Below the pieces are notes generated by a model. It ran no database searches. It worked only from the letters and a program-made list of their open reading frames with translations, and was not told the DNA's origin. From NCBI RefSeq assembly GCF_020524765.1, contig NZ_JAIVLR010000001.1, positions 1,426,001-1,490,000 of the forward strand: DNA of 64,000 bases, given 5' to 3'. The DNA comes from Qipengyuania gaetbuli. GTDB taxonomy: Bacteria > Pseudomonadota > Alphaproteobacteria > Sphingomonadales > Sphingomonadaceae. Position numbers and translations under genes: made by a program. Of the stretch, positions 53,589 through 62,571 are shown piece by piece (positions within the stretch are counted from its first letter, which is position 1; each line of letters starts with the position of its first letter).

Positions 53589-55046
53589 ATGCGCCGCCTC
53601 GTCCTCACCCTTGCCGTGCTGGTCCTTGCCGCCTGTTCGGGGCGCGAGGATGACGGTGTGCTCGACGTCGCTTTCATCGGACAACCCGAAGATGCTTTCG
53701 AGCAAGGCCTCCGCATCGGTCCGGCCGCACAGCTGGTCCGGGCTTCGACCCAGCAGGGCCTCGTCCGGCTGAATGCCGCCGGCGAGGTCGTTCCCGGCAT
53801 CGCCGAACGCTGGATCGTCACCGATGACGGTGAAAGCTACATCTTCCGGATCACCGAATTCGACCTGCCGAGCGGCGAGCGCCTGACGGCAACCATGGTG
53901 CGCGATTCGCTTCGGCGCACGATCGCGCGGCTGGATGGAACCAGTCTCGGCCTCGACTTGCAGAAGGTCGCAGAGATCAGGGCCATGACCGGGCGCGTGG
54001 TGGAAATCCGCCTGAAGAGTCCCATGCCTGGTCTGCTGCAGGTGCTGGCCCAGCCGGAGCTCGGCATCTCGGCAGAAGCCGCCCGCACCGGCCCGATGAG
54101 CGCGGCGCGCGACGGCGATGCCTGGCTGCTCGAGGCGATGGCACCCGAACTGCGCGGCCAGCCCTCGCAGCCCGAGTGGGGCGAAGGCATGCGCGCGATC
54201 CGCTTCCAGACCGTGCCTGCCGAACAGGCGGCGCAAGGCTTCCAGCAGAACCGCTACGACCTCATCCTTGGCGGGCGGATACAGGACCTCCCGCGCGCCT
54301 CGACGAGCACGTTTTCGCGCGCAACCGTCAGGCTCGATTCGGCGATTGGCTTGTTCGGCCTCGACGTCAGGCAGCAGCGCGGCTTCCTTGCGGATGCGGC
54401 GAACCGGGAAGCGATTGCCTTGGCCATCGACCGCAATGCCATTGCCAGCGCGCTCGGCATCGGCGGCTGGAGCGCTTCTGCCCGGATCGTCCCTGCGGAC
54501 CTGCCAGGCGTCGCACCTTCGCCGGAGCGCTGGGAAGGGCTGTCGCTCGACCAGCGCAGGGCGCGCGCGGCACAGCGGGCAGCCGGGTGGCGCGCCTCGA
54601 ACGGCACCGCGCCGAGCGTCTCCCTCGCTCTACCCGAAGGGCCCGGTTCGGACCTCTTGTTCGCCAGCATTGCCAAGGACCTCTCGGCAGTCGGGATCGT
54701 GCTCGAACGCGCCGCTGCTGAATCGCGGGCCGACATGGTCCTGCGCGACCGGGTCGCGCGCTATGCGGGGCCCCGCTGGTTCCTCAACCAGTTCAACTGC
54801 AGCATCTCGCCGCGCATCTGCTCCGAGGACGTCGATTTCCTCGTTTCGCTCGCCACCGATGCTGCCAATGCGGAGGAAGAAGCCTCCTATCTGCTCGAGG
54901 CCGAGGCCACGCTGGCGGCGACGAACCTCTACATCCCGCTCGGCGCACCCATCCGCTGGACCCAGACCCGTTCGGAAGTCGAGGGCTTTTCGGAGAACCC
55001 CTGGGGCTTCCATCCCTTGTTCCCGTTGACCCTCGCGCCCATCTAA
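53589..55046 (+). CDS. family 5 extracellular solute-binding lipoprotein
   Basis: The 485-residue product has a lipobox (LVLAAC, cysteine 16) and the SBP_bac_5 layout of peptide/nickel/dipeptide-binding proteins, with LVRASTQQGLVRLNAAGEVVPGIAERW near the N terminus and YDLILGGRIQDLPRA mid-protein. No ABC permease or ATPase genes are beside it, so it is an orphan; it may work with a distant transporter or serve in sensing. It follows the PilZ gene by 39 bases and is followed by a DUF4112 gene. Confidence 0.8.
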   Translation: MRRLVLTLAVLVLAACSGREDDGVLDVAFIGQPEDAFEQGLRIGPAAQLVRASTQQGLVRLNAAGEVVPGIAERWIVTDDGESYIFRITEFDLPSGERLTATMVRDSLRRTIARLDGTSLGLDLQKVAEIRAMTGRVVEIRLKSPMPGLLQVLAQPELGISAEAARTGPMSAARDGDAWLLEAMAPELRGQPSQPEWGEGMRAIRFQTVPAEQAAQGFQQNRYDLILGGRIQDLPRASTSTFSRATVRLDSAIGLFGLDVRQQRGFLADAANREAIALAIDRNAIASALGIGGWSASARIVPADLPGVAPSPERWEGLSLDQRRARAAQRAAGWRASNGTAPSVSLALPEGPGSDLLFASIAKDLSAVGIVLERAAAESRADMVLRDRVARYAGPRWFLNQFNCSISPRICSEDVDFLVSLATDAANAEEEASYLLEAEATLAATNLYIPLGAPIRWTQTRSEVEGFSENPWGFHPLFPLTLAPI

Positions 55047-55051
55047 AGGGC

Positions 55052-55522
55052 ATGGACGACAATCGCCTGACCCCGATCGATATCTACACCGGTCGCGAGG
55101 AGCCCCGTGCCGACCGCGCTTCTGCGCAGGCATTCGGCATCGAACTGCCCATGGGCAACGACCCCCAATCCATCCGCCGCCGGGTGGAAGCGCTGGAGAT
55201 GATCCTCGAGCGCAGCATGGTCATCCCGGGCACGAACTACCGGATCGGCCTCGATACGATCATCGGCTTCGTGCCGGTACTGGGCGACATCATCACGGCC
55301 GCCATGGGCAGCTATATCGTGTGGGAAGCCCGCAATCTCGGCATTCCGAAGTGGAAGCTTTGGCACATGATGGGTCGCATCGGCTTCGACACCGCAGTAG
55401 GCGCCGTGCCGCTGCTGGGCGATGCGTTCGACGTGCTCTATCGCTCGAACACCAAGAATCTGAAGACGATCAAGAAGCATCTCGACCGCCACCACCCCGA
55501 GACGCGGGTCATCGACCAGTAG
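55052..55522 (+). CDS. DUF4112 membrane protein
   Basis: The 156-residue protein has a C-terminal two-span region GLDTIIGFVPVLGDIITAAMGSYIVWEARNLG and FDTAVGAVPLLGDAFDVLYRSNTKN, the repeated PxLGD pattern of DUF4112 proteins, small inner-membrane proteins of unknown function. A GGGC abuts the ATG and pairs with GCCC in a weak four-pair hairpin. It lies between an orphan solute-binding lipoprotein and the kyn operon, with no clear link to either. Confidence 0.8.
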   Translation: MDDNRLTPIDIYTGREEPRADRASAQAFGIELPMGNDPQSIRRRVEALEMILERSMVIPGTNYRIGLDTIIGFVPVLGDIITAAMGSYIVWEARNLGIPKWKLWHMMGRIGFDTAVGAVPLLGDAFDVLYRSNTKNLKTIKKHLDRHHPETRVIDQ

Positions 55523-55584
55523 TTTTGCCTGCGTCGGGGGCGCGGCCATTGCGCGCCGGTTCCAGCGGCCATAAGGCTGCGCGC

Positions 55585-56376
55585 ATGACGCAGGACGTGA
55601 CCTATTCCTCCTATCTCGATCTCGACCGCATTCTCACGGCGCAGCACCCCTCGTCGGATGCGCATGACGAGATGCTGTTCATCATCGTCCACCAGGCGAG
55701 CGAGCTATGGCTCAAGCTGTGCCTGCACGAACTCTTCGCCGCGCGCGACTGCATCCGCGACGACCGGCTGCGCCCGTCCTTCAAGATGCTCGCCCGCGTC
55801 GCCCGCGCACAGGGACAGCTGATCCAGAGCTGGGACGTGCTGAGCACGATGACGCCGCACGACTATTCGACGATCCGGCCGCACCTCGGTTCCTCCAGCG
55901 GGTTCCAGAGCGCGCAGTATCGGATGATGGAATTCCTTCTCGGCGGCCGGAAGCCGGCGATGGTGAAGATGCACGAGACCACGCCCGAGGTGGCGGGGCA
56001 GCTACGGGCCGAGCTTGGTCGCAAGAGCATCTACGCCGAAACGGTCGCCCTGCTCGCGCGGCGCGGCTCCGCCATTCCTGTGGCGGTCCTAGACCGCGAT
56101 GTCGGGGAACCGTGGGCGCATTCGCCCGAGGTCGAGGCGGCATGGGCCGAAATCTACCGCGATCCCAAGGCGCACTGGGACCTTTACGAGCTGGCGGAGA
56201 AGCTGGTCGACCTCGAGTATCACTTCCAGCGCTGGCGCTTCGGTCATTTGAAGACGGTGGAACGGATCATCGGCTTCAAGACCGGCACCGGCGGCACGCC
56301 CGGCGTGCCCTACCTCGCCGGTGTCTTGCAGCAGGCCTTCTTCCCCGAGCTGCTGAGCGTGAGGACCGCGATATGA
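55585..56376 (+). CDS. kynA: tryptophan 2,3-dioxygenase
   Basis: KynA opens the indole ring with heme iron to give N-formylkynurenine. The 263-residue product has MLFIIVHQASELWLKLCLHEL (active-site histidine), RPHLGSSSGFQSAQYRMMEFLLG and the C-terminal EYHFQRWRFGHLKTVERIIGFKTGTGGTPGVPYL with the heme-ligand histidine, all family signatures. A six-pair hairpin (GCGGCC/GGCTGC, 55565-55580, one wobble) ends four bases before the ATG. The stop overlaps kynB by 4 bases. Confidence 0.96.
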   Translation: MTQDVTYSSYLDLDRILTAQHPSSDAHDEMLFIIVHQASELWLKLCLHELFAARDCIRDDRLRPSFKMLARVARAQGQLIQSWDVLSTMTPHDYSTIRPHLGSSSGFQSAQYRMMEFLLGGRKPAMVKMHETTPEVAGQLRAELGRKSIYAETVALLARRGSAIPVAVLDRDVGEPWAHSPEVEAAWAEIYRDPKAHWDLYELAEKLVDLEYHFQRWRFGHLKTVERIIGFKTGTGGTPGVPYLAGVLQQAFFPELLSVRTAI

Positions 56377-57020
56377 GTTCCTGGCGCAGCTCGCGGCGGA
56401 TCTGGGATATCAGCCAGGTGCTGCGCCCCGGACTGCCCGTCTGGCCGGGCGATACCGCCTTCGAGTTCGAGCGCACATGGCGAATGGAGGACGGCTCGCC
56501 GGTCAATGTCGGCCGGATGGTGATGAGCACGCATTCGGGCACCCATGCCGACGCGCCGCTGCACTATGACGCCGCCGGTATGGACGCGGCGCAGATGGAA
56601 CTCGATCCCTTCATCGGCGAGTGCCTTGTGGTGGATGCACGCGGCGTTTCCGGAGAGATCGACGTCGCCGACCTGCCGCACCTTGGCAGCGCGGACAGGG
56701 TGCTGTTCCGCACCTGGGATGCATTCCCGCATGACGAATGGCGCAGCGACTGGAAGCCTATCGCCGCGGAGACGATCGAGTGGCTCGCGCTGCAGGGTGT
56801 AAAGTTGGTGGGCACAGACGCCCCCAGCGTCGATCCGCAGGATTCCAAGACCATGGATGCCCACAAGGCCGTGGCGAGAAACGACATGCGCATCCTCGAA
56901 GGTCTTGTGCTCGATGATGTGGCCGAGGGCCGCTATGAGCTTATTGCACTGCCACTCAAGGTGGGCGGCGGCGATGCCGGCCTGACACGCGCGATCCTCA
57001 GGGAACTTCGCGATGCTTGA
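56373..57020 (+). CDS. kynB: kynurenine formamidase (KynB type)
   Basis: KynB hydrolyses N-formylkynurenine to kynurenine. The 215-residue product has the cyclase-like metal motif STHSGTHADAPLHY (residues 51-64) and further histidines and aspartates such as GTDAPSVDPQDSKTMDAHKAVARND, matching the bacterial KynB family. It overlaps kynA by 4 bases and kynU by 8 bases, so the three are translationally coupled. The ATG at 56373 gives the family N terminus. Confidence 0.94.
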   Translation: MSSWRSSRRIWDISQVLRPGLPVWPGDTAFEFERTWRMEDGSPVNVGRMVMSTHSGTHADAPLHYDAAGMDAAQMELDPFIGECLVVDARGVSGEIDVADLPHLGSADRVLFRTWDAFPHDEWRSDWKPIAAETIEWLALQGVKLVGTDAPSVDPQDSKTMDAHKAVARNDMRILEGLVLDDVAEGRYELIALPLKVGGGDAGLTRAILRELRDA

Positions 57021-58230
57021 GCGCGCACGCAGCCTCGACGCGGCGGACCCGCTGGCAAGTTTCCGCGACCGTTTCGACGTGCCCGAGGGCGTCATCTACC
57101 TCGACGGCAATTCCCTCGGCTGCCTGCCCAAGGACACGCCGGCGCGTCTCGAACAGGTCGTCCGGGGCGAGTGGGGCAATGATCTCATCCGCAGCTGGAA
57201 CAACGCGGACTGGATCCACCTGCCGCAGCGCGTCGGGGCGAAGATCGCCCCGCTCATCGGCGCGCAGCCGCACGAGGTCATCGCCTGCGACAGCGTCTCG
57301 GTGAACCTTTACAAGCTCATCTCCGCCGCGCTTGGCATGCAGCCGGGGCGCAAGACCGTGCTGAGCGAGCCGGGCAATTTCCCGACCGATGTCTATATGA
57401 TCGAAGGCCTCGAAAAGCAGGGGTTGGCGCAGCGTAGGCTGGTCGCCCGCGAGGAACTGGCCGATGCGCTGGACGATGATGTCGCGCTGCTGCTCCTCAC
57501 TCACGCGCATTACAAGACGGGGGAGCTGTTCGACATGGAGGCACTCACCCGCGTGGCGCACGAGGCGGGCGCGCTGGTGCTGTGGGACCTGTCGCATTCG
57601 GGCGGTGCGCTGCCGGTGAACCTCGAGGCCTGCCGGGCCGATTTCGCGGTCGGGTGCGGCTACAAGTACCTGAATGGAGGCCCGGGCGCACCGGCTTACG
57701 CTTTCGTCGCTAAGCGGCATCACGAGGCCATCGCGCAGCCGCTGAGTGGCTGGATGGGGCACGCGAAACCGTTCGAGTTCAGCGACGATTATACGCCTGC
57801 TGCAGGCGTTGATCGCCTGCTGTGCGGCACGCCCGGCATCCTTGGCCTCGCCGCGCTGGAAGTGGGCGTCGACCTCATTGCCGAGATCGGGGTGGAGCGG
57901 CTTTATGCCAAGTCGCAGAAGCTGTCGGAATTTTTCCGCCAATGCCTTTTCGAAGCGGGTGTCCAACTGGAACTCGTCAGCACGGCAGATCCCGCGCAGC
58001 GCGGCAGCCAGCTCTCGTTCCGCCACGGCGATGCCTACGCCATCTGCCAGGCGCTGATCGCGCGCGGCGTGATCGGCGACTTCCGCGATCCCGACATCCT
58101 GCGTTTCGGGTTCGCGCCTGCCTACTTGCGTTTCGCAGACATGGCCGAGGCCGTGAGGCACCTCGCCGAGGTGCTCGAGACCGGCGAATGGCAGCGCAGC
58201 GAGTTTCGCGAGCGAGCGGCCGTCACCTGA
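57013..58230 (+). CDS. kynU: kynureninase
   Basis: Kynureninase splits kynurenine into anthranilate and alanine using PLP. The 405-residue product has YLDGNSLGCLPKDTPARLEQVV near the N terminus, LSHSGGALPVNL with the PLP aspartate/serine region and GCGYKYLNGGPGAPAYAF with the lysine that binds PLP. Together kynA-kynB-kynU convert tryptophan to anthranilate, which may feed tryptophan or quinolone-type synthesis or catabolism. No NAD-branch genes are present here. Confidence 0.96.
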   Translation: MLERARSLDAADPLASFRDRFDVPEGVIYLDGNSLGCLPKDTPARLEQVVRGEWGNDLIRSWNNADWIHLPQRVGAKIAPLIGAQPHEVIACDSVSVNLYKLISAALGMQPGRKTVLSEPGNFPTDVYMIEGLEKQGLAQRRLVAREELADALDDDVALLLLTHAHYKTGELFDMEALTRVAHEAGALVLWDLSHSGGALPVNLEACRADFAVGCGYKYLNGGPGAPAYAFVAKRHHEAIAQPLSGWMGHAKPFEFSDDYTPAAGVDRLLCGTPGILGLAALEVGVDLIAEIGVERLYAKSQKLSEFFRQCLFEAGVQLELVSTADPAQRGSQLSFRHGDAYAICQALIARGVIGDFRDPDILRFGFAPAYLRFADMAEAVRHLAEVLETGEWQRSEFRERAAVT

Positions 58231-58249
58231 CAGGCTGGGCCTTGTGCCC

Positions 58250-58525
58250 TTACTGCGGCCGCTTGCCCAGGCTGGCGCGATATTCCTCGATCGTCATGGC
58301 GTCCTCGTAACCCTCGTCGCCGGGGGAGACGCAATCGCCGGTGACGACGACATTGCCGAACATCCCGCCCTGAGATTCCGCGGTGGGAGATGCGATCCGC
58401 GTGTTCGGTCCGTTGGATTCGCACAGATCGGCCAGCTTGTTGCCTGCCTGGTCGATGGCCGTCGACACGCAACCGCCAAGGACTGCCGCCAGCGGCAGGA
58501 GGAAAGCGACACCAGTAATTCTCAT
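58250..58525 (-). CDS. small lipoprotein of unknown function (91 aa)
   Basis: A lipobox (AAVLGGC, cysteine 19) is followed by a short mature part with two more cysteines (LADLCESN and TGDCVSP). The family is not recognised. It is transcribed convergently with the kyn operon. Its leader contains a seven-pair-like hairpin (GCGCCAA/TTGGCGT, 58542-58557) and a six-pair stem that could cover the start region (AATCGTT with AACGATC), so its translation may be structured. Confidence 0.7.
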   Translation of the reverse strand: MRITGVAFLLPLAAVLGGCVSTAIDQAGNKLADLCESNGPNTRIASPTAESQGGMFGNVVVTGDCVSPGDEGYEDAMTIEEYRASLGKRPQ

Positions 58526-58656
58526 GATCGTTCAATTCCTTGCGCCAAGATTGGCGTCAACGATTGAATAATTTACGGAGTTTTCTTGGACAAGCGAATA
58601 ATCGGGTCGCTGTAACTACGGGTACTGCCCGCTATGACGCTTTACTGCCGCCCTAA

Positions 58657-59175
58657 CTAGAGTGCGCGGCGCATCAGGATATCGCGCTGCACATCGTCCC
58701 CGATCGTGAATTCGTGTTCGCCGAAAGCCTTGAAGCCCTGCCGCGAATAGAACTCGATCGCCTTGGGATTTTCTTCCCACACCCCGAGCCACACGGCGTC
58801 GGCCGCCATCGCTTCGGCCTGCCCGACGGCATGCTGGAAAAGCGCCTTGCCGACGCCCGTGCCCTGCATCGTTTCATCGACGTAAATGCGCTCGATTTCC
58901 AATGTACGGCCTTCGACTGCCTCGGTTTGGGCACTCCCGGTGTTGGTCTTGAGATACCCGCCGATCTCGTCCCCGATCCGCGCAAAATAGAAGTGGGAAT
59001 CCGGATTCTGCAGTTCCTGTTCGAGCTGCTCCTGCGAAAACGCCCGGTCGAGGTAGACGGCAAAATCGTCGGGATTGTTTCCGGCAGCGAAAGTCTGCTC
59101 GAAGGTCCGGCGCCCGATCGCGGCCAAGATAGAAACCTCGTCAGGCTGGACCGGCAGGATCGAAATAGCTGTCAT
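58657..59175 (-). CDS. GNAT-family N-acetyltransferase
   Basis: This 172-residue GNAT protein has TAISILPVQPDEVSILAAIGRRTFEQTF near the N terminus, the coenzyme-A motif ERIYVDETMQGTGVGKALFQHAVGQAE and the C-terminal NPKAIEFYSRQGFKAFGEHEFTIGDDVQRDILMRRAL. It resembles PaiA-type or sugar/amine acetyltransferases. Substrate unknown. It is separated from the neighbouring lipoprotein by 131 bases without a visible gene. Confidence 0.88.
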   Translation of the reverse strand: MTAISILPVQPDEVSILAAIGRRTFEQTFAAGNNPDDFAVYLDRAFSQEQLEQELQNPDSHFYFARIGDEIGGYLKTNTGSAQTEAVEGRTLEIERIYVDETMQGTGVGKALFQHAVGQAEAMAADAVWLGVWEENPKAIEFYSRQGFKAFGEHEFTIGDDVQRDILMRRAL

Positions 59176-59227
59176 CGATGCGGGCTAACCGCTGCCTTGC
59201 GCGGCGGTCAAGCGAATGTCCGCACCC

Positions 59228-59836
59228 TTACTCTTCCAGCTCGATGTCCCAGTAGAGCCAGTCGCGCCAGGTTTCGTGGAGGTAGTTGGGCGGAAACATC
59301 TTGCCATGCTGCTGCAGCTGCCAGTGCGTCGGGCGGATCGGCTCGTTGTAAAGCTGCATCCCTGCCTGCTTCGGCGTGCGGCCGCCCTTCTTCATGTTGC
59401 AGGGCGCGCAGGCGGTGGCGATGTTTTCCCAAGTCGTCTTGCCGCCCAGCCGGCGCGGAATGACATGATCGAAAGTGAGATGGTTCATGTCCCCGCAGAA
59501 CTGGCAGGAAAACCGGTCGCGCAGGAACAGGTTGAAGCGGGTGAAGGCGGGAAATTCGCTTGGGCGCACATATTGCTTTAGCGCGATCACGCTGGGGATC
59601 TTCATGTCGAGATTGGGGGAATGGACCTCGCGGTCGTAGGTGGCGATGACGTCCACCCGGTCGAGGAAGATGGCCTTGATCGCGGTCTGCCATGGCCAGA
59701 GGCTGAGCGGGTAATAGGAAAGCGGGGTGTAATCGGCATTCAGGACGAGTGACGGACACGACTGCAGATTGCGGGTCGGATCCCCGTCCGTACTTCGGAA
59801 CCTTGCGGCCCGTTCAAGCAGTTCGGCCCTGAACAC
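59228..59836 (-). CDS. HNH endonuclease family protein
   Basis: The 202-residue protein has the HNH fold with CQFCGDMNHLTFDHVIPRRLGGKTTWENIATACAPCNMKKGG, i.e. CXXC zinc pair, HVIPR and the second CXXC. The N-terminal SCPSLVLNADYTPLSYYPLSLWPWQ is typical of a widespread alphaproteobacterial family of unknown biological role (not a clear restriction system). GTG 59836 has GGGGAGG nine bases upstream and is preferred over the longer frame starting at 59914. It is divergent from gluQ. Confidence 0.85.
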   Translation of the reverse strand: MFRAELLERAARFRSTDGDPTRNLQSCPSLVLNADYTPLSYYPLSLWPWQTAIKAIFLDRVDVIATYDREVHSPNLDMKIPSVIALKQYVRPSEFPAFTRFNLFLRDRFSCQFCGDMNHLTFDHVIPRRLGGKTTWENIATACAPCNMKKGGRTPKQAGMQLYNEPIRPTHWQLQQHGKMFPPNYLHETWRDWLYWDIELEE

Positions 59837-59939
59837 TTCGGCGTTCCTCCCCGATGGCTGTGAGAATGCACTTGCACAGATACGGGTCAAGACTGTTACA
59901 GACAGGCTTTCCACAGGCTTATCCAGCGAGTCCGGTCAT

Positions 59940-60770
59940 TTGGTAGTCACGCGCTTCGCCCCAAGTCCCAATGGTTCGCTCCACCTGGGGCACGCCTATT
60001 CGGCCGTGGTGGCACACGACATTGCCAGGGAACGGGGCGGGAAATTCCTCCTGCGGATCGAGGATATCGACGGGGTGCGCTCGCTCCCCGAAAAGCCCGA
60101 CGAATTCCGCGAGGACCTCGCCTGGCTCGGCCTGGAGTGGGAGGAAGTGCCCGCCCAGTCCAAACGCCTCGCCAATTACGAGGAGGTGGCCCAGTTCCTC
60201 CTCCACGAGGGCCTGCTGTATCCCTGCACCTGCACGCGGGCCGAAATCGCCGCGCTCGAACCGCGCCTGGGGCCGGAAGGGGCCGTCTATCCCGGCACCT
60301 GCAAGGGACAGAATTTCGATCCCGAAAAGCCCGTTTCGCTGCGGTTGGATGTTGACAAGGCGCTGGCGCGGGTGGGCGAGGTCATCTGGGAAGACGAGAC
60401 GAACGGCGTGATGGTGGCGGACCCGCGGGTCTTCGGCGATGTCGTGCTGGTCAGGAAGGATGCGCCGGCGAGCTACCACCTTGCCGCCACGCTGGACGAT
60501 GCTGCAGACGGTGTGACGCTGGTGACGCGCGGGCAGGACCTTTTCGCCATGACGCATATCCACCGGGTCCTCCAGGAATTGCTGGGCCTGCCGGTGCCCG
60601 AATACCATCACCATCCCATCCTGCTGGACGACACCGGGCAGAAACTTGCCAAGCGCCGCAACTCCCCCAGCCTTGCCCAGAGGCGCAAGGATGGCGAGGA
60701 CGGACGGGAACTTGCAGCCCGCCTGCGCGCTGGAGAGTTTCCGGCTGGAATTTCTCTCGCCAATGCCTAG
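59940..60770 (+). CDS. gluQ: glutamyl-Q tRNA(Asp) synthetase
   Basis: GluQ-RS attaches glutamate to queuosine in tRNA-Asp. The 276-residue protein has the class I motif RFAPSPNGSLHLGHAYSAVV, RIEDIDGVRS, the zinc-binding segment YPCTCTRAEI and YPGTCKGQ, and KLAKRRNSP in place of KMSKS. It lacks an anticodon-binding domain, hence the short length. The start is probably TTG 59940, since no ATG or GTG precedes the motif at a suitable distance. It is functionally linked to queC elsewhere in the window. Confidence 0.9.
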   Translation: MVVTRFAPSPNGSLHLGHAYSAVVAHDIARERGGKFLLRIEDIDGVRSLPEKPDEFREDLAWLGLEWEEVPAQSKRLANYEEVAQFLLHEGLLYPCTCTRAEIAALEPRLGPEGAVYPGTCKGQNFDPEKPVSLRLDVDKALARVGEVIWEDETNGVMVADPRVFGDVVLVRKDAPASYHLAATLDDAADGVTLVTRGQDLFAMTHIHRVLQELLGLPVPEYHHHPILLDDTGQKLAKRRNSPSLAQRRKDGEDGRELAARLRAGEFPAGISLANA

Positions 60771-60779
60771 GTAATCCCC

Positions 60780-61010
60780 ATGAACACGTTCTTCGTCATC
60801 CTGCTCATCGCGGCCATGGTCATGGTCGTCGTTTCACTCGTGCGCGGCGTGGTCGCTTTCCTGCAAAGCACCAAGATCGACCTCGAGAGCGGCGAGCAGG
60901 TCGATGCGACCGAGATGCAGCTCAAGCAGAACCGCGCCATGATGGCGCGCGTGAAGTGGCAGGCGGTGGCGATCATCATCATCGCGATCATGCTCGCAGT
61001 CGCCAGCTAG
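60780..61010 (+). CDS. HIG1-domain small membrane protein
   Basis: The 76-residue protein has two membrane spans separated by a hydrophilic loop: MNTFFVILLIAAMVMVVVSLVRG and WQAVAIIIIAIMLAVAS, with NRAMMARVKWQ just before the second. This is the pattern of bacterial HIG1-domain twin-transmembrane proteins, relatives of mitochondrial complex IV assembly factors. The gene lies between gluQ and a cobalamin adenosyltransferase, spaced 9 and 13 bases. The 3' end is inside a hairpin that ends four bases before the next start. Confidence 0.75.
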   Translation: MNTFFVILLIAAMVMVVVSLVRGVVAFLQSTKIDLESGEQVDATEMQLKQNRAMMARVKWQAVAIIIIAIMLAVAS

Positions 61011-61019
61011 GCGGGCTGC
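60996..61019 (+). promoter_or_regulatory. hairpin just before the cobalamin adenosyltransferase start
   Basis: GCAGTCGCC (60996-61004) pairs with GGCGGGCTGC (61010-61019) with one wobble and one bulged G, nine pairs in all, across the stop codon of the previous gene. The GTG start follows at 61024. It may limit translation or end the upstream message; no T run follows. Confidence 0.35.
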
Positions 61020-61023
61020 GGGG

Positions 61024-61602
61024 GTGGTAAAGCTCAACAAGATTTATACTCGCACGGGCGACGACGGGACCACCGGTCTTGTCGACGGTTCGCGCCTTGC
61101 CAAACACGCTCCGCGCATGGAAGCGATCGGCGCGGTGGACGAGGCGAATTCCGCCCTCGGCCTTGCGGCGGTGGTGCTGGCGGGTAGCGCGCCGGGCGAT
61201 ACGCTCTACCGCATCCAGAACGACATGTTCGACCTCGGTGCCGACCTCGCCACGCCTGCTGGCGAGGGCGAGGATTTCGCACCGTCCGAAATGGTCCTGC
61301 GCATCGTTGCCGGCCAGGTCGCCTGGCTCGAACAGGCCATCGACGCGGCCAACGAACAGCTCGAGCCGCTGACCAGCTTCGTGCTGCCCGGCGGAAGCGA
61401 GGCCGCGGCGCGCCTCCATGTCGCCCGCGCGTCCGCCCGCCGTGCCGAACGCGCTATGACCGCCATGGCTGCGGCAGAGCCGGTCAACCCGCAGGCGCTC
61501 GCCTATATCAACCGGCTGTCGGACTATCTCTTCGTCCTTGCACGGTTGGCCAATGACGGCGGCAGGGCGGACGTAAAGTGGATTCCGGGCCAAAACCGCT
61601 AA
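61024..61602 (+). CDS. cob(I)alamin adenosyltransferase (PduO type)
   Basis: The 192-residue product has the PduO-type signature YTRTGDDGTTGLVDGSRLAKHAPRMEAIGAVDEANSALG near the N terminus, FVLPGGSEAAARLHVARASARRAER and LNRLSDYLFVLAR-like C terminus (YINRLSDYLFVLARLAN). It adds the adenosyl group of ATP to cob(I)alamin, making coenzyme B12. Start GTG 61024 is preceded by GCGGGG. The 3-hydroxybutyryl-CoA dehydrogenase gene follows after 71 bases. Confidence 0.93.
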   Translation: MVKLNKIYTRTGDDGTTGLVDGSRLAKHAPRMEAIGAVDEANSALGLAAVVLAGSAPGDTLYRIQNDMFDLGADLATPAGEGEDFAPSEMVLRIVAGQVAWLEQAIDAANEQLEPLTSFVLPGGSEAAARLHVARASARRAERAMTAMAAAEPVNPQALAYINRLSDYLFVLARLANDGGRADVKWIPGQNR

Positions 61603-61673
61603 CTGGCCGCTAGCCAGCCCCCGCCACCTTCGCTAGACCGCGCGCTTTGCTGCACGTGCGAAGGAATTTCCAA

Positions 61674-62546
61674 GTGACCAAGACGATCGCGATCATCGGT
61701 GCGGGCCAGATGGGTTCGGGCATCGCGCAGACCATTGCCCAGCACGGCATGCAGGTGCTGCTGGCCGACGTCAGCCTCGAAGTCGCGGCGAAAGCGCACG
61801 CAGGCATCGACAAGGCGCTGGGCAAGCTGGTCGGCCGCGGCAAGATCGAGATCGCCGATGCCGAAGCGGCGCTGTCGCGCATCACCCCGGTGGGCGACTA
61901 TGCCCGCATGGACGAAGCCGAGATGATCATCGAGGCGGCGACCGAGAAGGAAGAAATCAAGAAGGCCATTTTCGAAAAGGCGGGCGATAAGCTGGGCGCC
62001 GGTGCGATCATGGCTTCCAACACCAGCTCCATCCCGATCACGCGCATGGCGAATTACTCGCCCGATCCGGCGCGCTTCATCGGCCTGCATTTCTTCAACC
62101 CCGTGCCGGTGATGGGCCTGATCGAAGTCATTCCCGGCCTCGCCACCAGCGAAGAAACGACCGCTCGCACCAAGGCATTTGCCGAGGCTTTGGGCAAGGA
62201 AGTCGTGCTGTCGCAGGACGAGCCGGGCTTCGTCGTGAACCGCATCTTGCTGCCGATGATCAACGAGGCGATCTTCGTCCTTGGCCAGTCGACGGCCGGC
62301 ATCGAGGATATCGACAAGGGCTGCCGCCTTGGTCTCAACCACCCGATGGGCCCGCTCCAGCTGGCCGATTTCGTCGGGCTCGACACCTGCCTCGACATCC
62401 TGATGGTGCTGTATCGGACCACGCGTGACAGCAAGTACCGTCCCGCGCCGCTGCTGGTGAAATATGTCGAGGCCGGCTGGCTTGGCCGCAAGACCGGTCG
62501 CGGCTTCTACGACTACTCGGGCGAGGTGCCGGCCCCCACGCGTTAG
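61674..62546 (+). CDS. 3-hydroxybutyryl-CoA dehydrogenase
   Basis: The 290-residue protein has the NAD-binding [18 protein letters not shown] near residue 8, SNTSSIPIT, the catalytic [17 protein letters not shown] histidine region and [18 protein letters not shown] with [15 protein letters not shown]. It is the single-domain Hbd type that oxidises 3-hydroxyacyl-CoA of short chain length, working in fatty-acid or polyhydroxybutyrate metabolism. Start GTG 61674 follows AAGGA by eight bases; an earlier in-frame ATG is not supported. Confidence 0.93.
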   Translation: MTKTIAIIGAGQMGSGIAQTIAQHGMQVLLADVSLEVAAKAHAGIDKALGKLVGRGKIEIADAEAALSRITPVGDYARMDEAEMIIEAATEKEEIKKAIFEKAGDKLGAGAIMASNTSSIPITRMANYSPDPARFIGLHFFNPVPVMGLIEVIPGLATSEETTARTKAFAEALGKEVVLSQDEPGFVVNRILLPMINEAIFVLGQSTAGIEDIDKGCRLGLNHPMGPLQLADFVGLDTCLDILMVLYRTTRDSKYRPAPLLVKYVEAGWLGRKTGRGFYDYSGEVPAPTR

Positions 62547-62571
62547 GAACCGCGCAGGCCGCCCGCCCGTT

